Below the pieces are notes generated by a model that worked only from the letters and a program-made list of their open reading frames with translations, was not told the DNA's origin and ran no database searches. From Takakia lepidozioides (Eukaryota; Streptophyta; Takakiopsida; Takakiales; Takakiaceae), in assembly GCA_030704615.1 (NCBI GenBank), contig CM060731.1, positions 73,636,756 through 73,700,755 on the forward strand: DNA of 64,000 nucleotides, in the 5' to 3' direction. The translations under genes were made by a program, and so were the position numbers. Shown here in pieces: positions 58,146 to 64,000 of the stretch (position 1 is the first letter of the stretch; each line of letters begins with the position of its first letter).

Positions 58146-59722
58146 TAAAATTGTCGACATTCATGTTATCAAAGTGAAACAATCTCATACCTTCTCATAT
58201 TTCGTGCTAAAATTCATGGCATAAGAAAGAATATCTTGGCTTTATTGATGATCTAAATGACCGATGTACATGTTAATTCCGTTCTTAAAGGAAATTTCAG
58301 TAAACGAAAGTATCCTCATTTGTTATTCTGTCTACACTGTCCTGTAAATCATTTCAATCAACTTATGGCTTTATTCCATTGTGAAAACATATAACTCCTA
58401 TGACCAAGGTTAAAAAATCATAAAACTCCCATGACCGTGGGGGTTGTGCTCGCGCTCACGTGTCTTATGTGATACCAACCCCCATAAAAAATATGAAAAA
58501 ATCGGAACTGGAGGTTCTTTGATACAATTTTTTTGTAAATACCGGAATCGGAGGTTATGAAAGAAATCAAATAACCACACAACACCGGCAACTCCGTGTG
58601 GCCAAATCAACATGAATCAACATGGACAGAGACGAATGGCCGGGCAGTTTCAGTTGTCAACACACAACTTGCCTCTACTCAATCTTGTTTTTCAGAAAAT
58701 GCTGAAATTCTTGAACATCCTGACTGCCAAAGTGCTTTCAGAATTCTTTCCACAACTAAAATTTGACCAAGTAACAATTCAGTCCATTGGACATATTTGA
58801 GGGAATAAAATGTCAGACTGGATGCGAAGGTGGAAAAGTGGACACTATTGAAGCATCCGTTTGACCTTCTAACACTCAGACATCCTAAGACTTTGCTACA
58901 GTACACAATTGCACTGGGCTCCTAACTTCACCCACTCATTTCTTCAACATTTTACAGGGTTTCCTCTCAAACCATCCTCACATACACGGTTCCTTGCATG
59001 AATCTCGAACTTGAGGGCCGACTTTGTCCAGCTGCACATATTCTTGGTGGTAGGAGTGCGCAGGCACCTCTGGTCCACTCCATCAGATGGGCAACACCTT
59101 CTTACACAGGTACAACAACTGGTAATATCATAACTCAATAGCCGAGCATGAATTTGTCGAAGGAAGCACCTCTGATGGCAGCAGTCAAACATCCCTCCAT
59201 CAAGGTAGAAAAAGAGCTTAAATACCTGGATTTATACCAGGCTGTTAGTCTGTTGGTCAGCTTCTTTTGCCTCCCATCATGGCTGGTCTGAAGAAACTTG
59301 CCTTGGGAAACAAAATCATCCTGGCATAATTTCCTCCGAAGCAATCCAGCCCTAGAGCTCTGATACTAATCCAGGTAAACTACCTTATTGCGAAGGAATA
59401 AAATCTTCAAATTTGGCAGTAGATTTGTAACCAGCCCACACACACACACACCTCATAAGTAGGTTAAGTTGATAGTCGTGTGGAGCTCCCCAGCCAGTGG
59501 CCGTCAGAGGTCTTCAATGAAGGACTCCCATCCCAACATCTGAGCCTTACTCAGTGGGTGCAAGACTCGAGTGTTCTGGTTACACATCTGGTGTTAATTA
59601 GTAATGCTTCACTCAGGAAGTTGCCACTGTTTGTCAAATTACTGCTTGAACAAAACAGCATTCACAACAGCTAGTGGTAGGCCATGCATACAAGTGGAGA
59701 GCTAGGCACTGGAATACGGTCT
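58146..59722. other. Intergenic, no gene seen
   Basis: 58146-58600 is AT-rich and includes GGAACTGGAGGTTCTTTGAT, similar in type to the segment at 47300-47330. 59446-59460 is a short (CA)n run. The last few hundred bases probably contain the carrier gene 3' UTR. Confidence 0.4.
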
Positions 59723-62700
59723 TCACTGTTGCTTGTTCTCTTCTTCCTCAATCAAAATACGTTTACATGCCTCATAACACATGAATGAAATCCCAGCTGC
59801 CGGCATCAATTTAAAACAACTTGCTCCAAGTCCCCGATAGAGACCTCCAGGGCCCTGTTGCTCCAATATGCTAGACAAGGCATGAAACATATTCCTGTAA
59901 ACCTGGTGCCCACTCACAGCACCCACCTGCAACCAAATGAAGCATGTTAAGATTACTTTTACTGAAGCAAGTAAGTACAGGAGGAATGGACATGAATATC
60001 TTCGGTGCACTGATTTCCACCTACAGAAGCTGGTATTAGCCCCAGAGGTAAGACAGCCTCCCTACTGATAGCAAGGTCCACAATAGTTATTCAGCAACCA
60101 GGGATGAAAAAGTACCTGCATCTGCTTGCGTGCAACCTCCAATGGGAACGTCACAGCACTTGACATGGCCCCTGCTGTTGAGCCCATGAGCAGAGTGGCA
60201 AGGTTACCAATTTTTTCCTTTTTAGTTACTCTTCTGTATGTCTTTCTCATAGAATCGTAGGCACAATAGTTAATGGCCGCATAGGGCATCACGCCAATAA
60301 GACTTGGAAAGAGCCCCCTGTAGAGCTCCCGGGGTCCTTCTTCTTTACAAATTTTTACAAACGCATGCAACAGATTGTCGTACACGCCCCTCTGCAAAAT
60401 TTCATTTTCGAGGAAAAGTCAGATGTAACTTCAGCTTGAAACATGAGGAAACCAAGAAGCAAAGCATGATGATTATCCGTCGAAACTCAATCCTAGGGGA
60501 CAGAAAAACAGAACAACAGGAAATCTTAAACATACCATTCCCCGGAATTCAAAATCACTTCGTTGTTACAACCGCACTCATGCATCTTCAGTGAGTTGCT
60601 GGGTGCAGGCATACCTCGGGAAGGTGAAGATTGTTATATATCAAATGTTTTGCTGGTTGTTACAAGTGCACTTCTTATCTATTTGACTCCCAATTTAGCT
60701 ATGAACACCGTGCATTTTCAATGCTCTCAAAAGGCAATCACAACCCTTTGTTGTATTTTAGCCTTCTCATCTCGTAAGTTCAATTCAGTCGAATGAGGCT
60801 CATTTGGGTAATATCTCAGAGTTTAAAACCCCTAGTTCTGCAGAGGCAACATGGACCTGTACAGAGACAACTATTACTAAAAATAAAATTACCAAAGCCA
60901 GTTCTGCAAGATTAATCTTTACAACTGCACAAACCTCCCAAATGCACCATGACTGCTCCTCTACCTTAACTGATTCTCCTACTCAATATCCTCAGGAGAT
61001 CCTCACCTGAATGGTGAATCGCGTCTTCAACAACTCCAAAGGATACATACAGAAGGTGGAGCACACGCCAGCTGATGCCCCAGCCACTGTGGACACTGGA
61101 AAGGGTGTGCGTGCTGGCTCTCCCGGTTTTGGTGTCAAAAAATTCTTAACCGTATCATAAGCAAAGAGCTGCACAGCCAAACAGAAGAACCACTTAAGAT
61201 GCAGTTGAAACAAAACCAACCAGCAAACCGGAGTACTGCCTGCCTTTCCAACATAATGCAACATCTCTGTTTGCAAACCTTGGAGACAGACAACATATGA
61301 GACTTCCTGTCAGATTCATAGACGGAAGGCAACTAATCCAGTGAGAATTTGCGCAATTATCACCTAGAATGAAACCTCCTTGTTGCAAAGAAATGGAGGA
61401 TCCTAGCTGCAGTAAGAGAGGATTCCATTTGACTAAAACTTTCAAAGATGAGGCATTAAATCACAACTCATACTTGCATACCAGGAAAACCAGTCCTTCT
61501 GGATACCTCAACTCTGCCCAATTGGAAGAGGTATAGCATCCAGTAATGTTGGGAAACACTAGGACAACTGAACCCCACACAACAGTCAACTACATCTGCA
61601 CTGCCGCTTCCTTGGCCTCTGAACTTCAAAAACATAATATTTTGGCCCCTAAGTGTAAACCCACCAGGGGACAAACGACCTGTACTCAACACCTTACTGC
61701 AGAGCTTTGGCAAGCTCACTGACATTCTCCCTAGCACACAATGAAAAGAGCTAATCTGCCTTAAGCACACCTCCCTGGTGTCTGGTGAAAGTGCAGGCCG
61801 CAATACACCGCAAATCTTAACAAGCTCAAACTGGACCCCAAGACATCATTTTGAAAATGTGGCATAGTGACACGCTTGCAGAAGCCTCTGAAAATAGGCT
61901 TCTAGGTCATTCTTTGAGACAGAGGTTGTCGCTTTGTGTTATCAAGTCTGAGTCTGAAGTTTAACAGTAACAGAAACCCCGCTTTCATCAGTGGAGTGGC
62001 TCACCTCAATTGCTTTACTAGGTGCGACACGGATAACATTGATGCCATTGCCTCGAAAGAGACCACGCCATCCCTCCACTTGCATGATATTTTGAAACAC
62101 GCCAAATCCAGTGTTGTGCCCAGTTCCCACCATCAAATGGGTGCGAATTGTTTCCAATGGCGCCACAGCTGTTCTTGATACAGCACCCGCAATGGCCCCA
62201 CTCAATAGTCTTTTCAGGGATGCATTTCCAACTTTCAGCTTGACAACTTGGGTCATAACCTTACGGTGTCTTTGCTTTTGAGCCGGCCTCTCCTCCTCGA
62301 AGTCTTCCTTCACAAGGCCGAGCACCTCCCTGCCAGCAGATATGACACCCTTTCAACCATCCGTCTACCAGACTCCAGTGATTATCTCGGGAGAAGACTA
62401 ATTGAGAAGCACAATACAAAACATGACTGGGGATTCGGAAAATAGCATCGAAATTGTTCTGGTGAAGATTATACAAGAACTAGAATTGTAAATCCTGGAA
62501 CAGAACGTACACTGACTACATTATTGACGATCCGTCGGGAACAGGGAGGAGGTCAGCAGGGGGCTAAGGCGGAGAAAGGGCGTTCCATCATCCTTTGGGT
62601 GAGAAACGACACTGACCTGATTTCATCCTCAGTGGGGATCAAAGTCTTGAAACCGAATTGTGAAGCCGGGACGGGGTCGGAAACACACCCACGCCTTGGA

Positions 62701-62846
62701 TGAAGCTCCAGACTGCGCTCTGAGGTCGTGCACACAAGTGTGGGCAAAGCAGTCACCCTCTCAACCGTTCTCTGTCTCTGTCGATGCAACTGTCCTGCCC
62801 CTACTGAGCATGTTGTCAAAGCCTCGTGGCCCCGAGCTCCAGCCAT
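59723..62846 (-). CDS. BT1: BRITTLE1-type adenine nucleotide carrier (mitochondrial carrier family), five exons
   Basis: Membrane carrier of adenine nucleotides (plastid and/or mitochondrial inner membrane in plants). Exons on the minus strand: 62846-62617, 62329-62005, 61168-61007, 60391-60116, 59926-59723. All four introns are GT..AG (phase 2, then 0, 0, 0) and the joined frame has 398 codons without lesions, the normal length. The three carrier signatures are present: APLETIRTHL (with SGAIAGAVSRTAV before it), YPLELLKTRF and FPLEVARKQM. Other family blocks are GWRGLFRGNGINVIRVAPSK, LFAYDTVKNFL, RGVYDNLLHAF, ELYRGLFPSLIGVMPYAAIN and PAAGISFMCYEACKRIL. The first about 110 residues are variable and basic and could include a targeting peptide. 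BRITTLE1 versus a closely related adenine nucleotide carrier cannot be settled here. Confidence 0.93.
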
Positions 62847-63636
62847 CCACTTGACGCTACCTCGCTCTCTTCTCTATCCAACCGCTTCTTGGGTACTTGC
62901 TCTTAGAGCCCTCTTCTATCCGACCGTGCGTATTGTTTGCAGCCCCTTTCTGTCCGTGTGTCTGGTTCTGTTGTCTCTGCTTATCTAGCTGGAGGATTGA
63001 AGTAAGCGGATGATGAGTGTCGAGATCAGCAAGGTTGGTATTTCAGAGCAGTAATAGATCTGCTGGAGGAGATTCGAGGCCAAAATTGACGTCCAGAGAG
63101 GAAATGCTGAGAACAAAGTGACAACCTCAAGAAGGCGGAAGGCAAAGTACCAAGCCCTTAATGCCACTACTATCAGTAAAATCAAAATGACTGAAGAGAT
63201 CGGTAGGTCCTCCTTCGAATATCAGATTAACGAGTGGAAAACCAGTTCGCACATAGAGCTCTACCTCAGTTTGGATGAGACACAAAGCCCTGTCATATAC
63301 CTCCAATGCACCTGATACCACACTGTTCAAGGTTCAAGTCAGGCCACTCAATTCAGCTGAACCTTCCCTGTTACTGTTACATTCCCTCTTCAATGCCATG
63401 GTTTTCAAATGGGGCAGGAAAACATGAGCGGCTCGATTCAACCCAACACGAGTACGGTGATCAAACCAAGCTTCCTCCTCCCCAGCAGTCCGCTCCCTTT
63501 GTGCCAAGACAGACCTCGTAGCTTGTGGAGGCAGAGCGAGGGGAAGCGCTTCCTCTGCGGCAGGATACAATTCTCAGCTCTCTCAAAAATTTAACTGTGG
63601 CCCAAAACTCTCTCCGTGCAGTATTAAACACACTCA
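62847..63636. other. Upstream of the carrier gene, no gene assigned
   Basis: Should hold the carrier promoter and 5' UTR near 62850-63000 (CT-rich on the plus strand). Several short overlapping frames exist on both strands without recognisable motifs. Confidence 0.4.
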
Positions 63637-64000
63637 ATGCTACCAAATGCGAGAGCGACAGTCCGCCTAGAGGGCAGATGGGCCTACAGGACGCTAAGAT
63701 ATTTCCCTCCGACCGAAGACACTTCAGAAACCCAACAGTGCAATGGCAACTCTTACGAAGCTGCTGGCAATGGTGTGTGTGCAGCTGCGAGCGATCAACA
63801 GATGGAGCAGAAGCAGCAGATGGACCTCGGGAAACTCCAGCAGCAGAAGCGAGCGCAGGTTCCTCGCACATACGACTGCCCTTGCGACACGACTCCAGAT
63901 AAACAGTCTTTCCTCACTTTTCTCTTGTTATTTTTCTCTTCATTTATGTTTTTAGTTGTTTTTTTAGGCGGTGGGAAGGAGCCGCCCCCTTCAACTCACG
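63637..64000 (+). CDS. Open frame running off the right edge, unidentified
   Basis: From ATG at 63637 a frame stays open to the window end (121 codons, no stop): MLPNARATVRLEGRWAYRTL, then FPPTEDTSETQQCNGNSYE, QQMEQKQQMDLGKLQQQKR and RTYDCPCDTTPDK. The T-rich stretch 63903-63969 ends TTTTTTTAG and could be the 3' end of an intron (possible donor CAG/GTTCCT near 63859), in which case the apparent hydrophobic segment is not protein. Other frames are also open here, so coding status is uncertain. No family recognised. Confidence 0.25.
   Translation, partial: MLPNARATVRLEGRWAYRTLRYFPPTEDTSETQQCNGNSYEAAGNGVCAAASDQQMEQKQQMDLGKLQQQKRAQVPRTYDCPCDTTPDKQSFLTFLLLFFSSFMFLVVFLGGGKEPPPSTH

Overview
The window is nuclear DNA of a land plant: intron-containing plant housekeeping genes lie in a matrix of nested, decayed transposons. 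A non-seed plant (fern, lycophyte or bryophyte) is my inference. It rests on a polyphenol oxidase with a secretory signal peptide and on two copies of a SWIM-finger transposon family that I associate with such genomes. No taxonomic marker is present. LAYOUT. 0.1-1.2 kb: first exon of a polyphenol oxidase (minus). 2.8-4.5 kb: broken cytochrome P450 (minus). 5.4-11 kb: debris, including a Myb/SANT-like fragment (6.2 kb), a GC-rich Fanzor/TnpB-like nuclease fragment (7.6-8.1 kb) and unidentified coiled-coil-like minus-strand fragments. 11.34-11.46 kb: long imperfect hairpin. 13.0-16.1 kb: intact two-exon SEC23 (minus). 17.07-17.54 kb: MITE with a TA target duplication. 17.8-25.46 kb: LINE (minus) split by a Ty3/gypsy chromodomain retrotransposon, Gypsy-1 (18963-23627). 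25.46-30.07 kb: copy 1 of a two-gene DNA transposon, cut by Gypsy-2 (30072-40237, minus). Gypsy-2 carries a CACTA element (34194-39097) holding captured PPR-gene pieces. 40.24-43.4 kb: a third, unrelated gypsy element (minus). 44.1-45.1 kb: CCGGGT-rich repeat. 45.8-47.2 and 56.8-58.1 kb: arrays of a ~115-bp palindromic satellite. 49.38-56.68 kb: copy 2 of the two-gene transposon, with a plus-strand Mutator-like SWIM transposase diverging from a minus-strand accessory gene. 59.7-62.8 kb: five-exon BRITTLE1-type adenine nucleotide carrier (minus). The right edge holds an open frame of unknown nature. WORKING GENES. SEC23 (ER export, COPII coat) and the BRITTLE1-like carrier read through with canonical splice sites and look functional. 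Polyphenol oxidase exon 1 is intact but continues off the left edge. Everything else with coding potential is transposon-derived or a pseudogene. The most interesting signals are the divergent transposase/accessory pair seen at two loci next to palindrome arrays, the Fanzor-like remnant, and the CACTA element with captured PPR fragments. All assignments come from reading the sequence; no database search was run.
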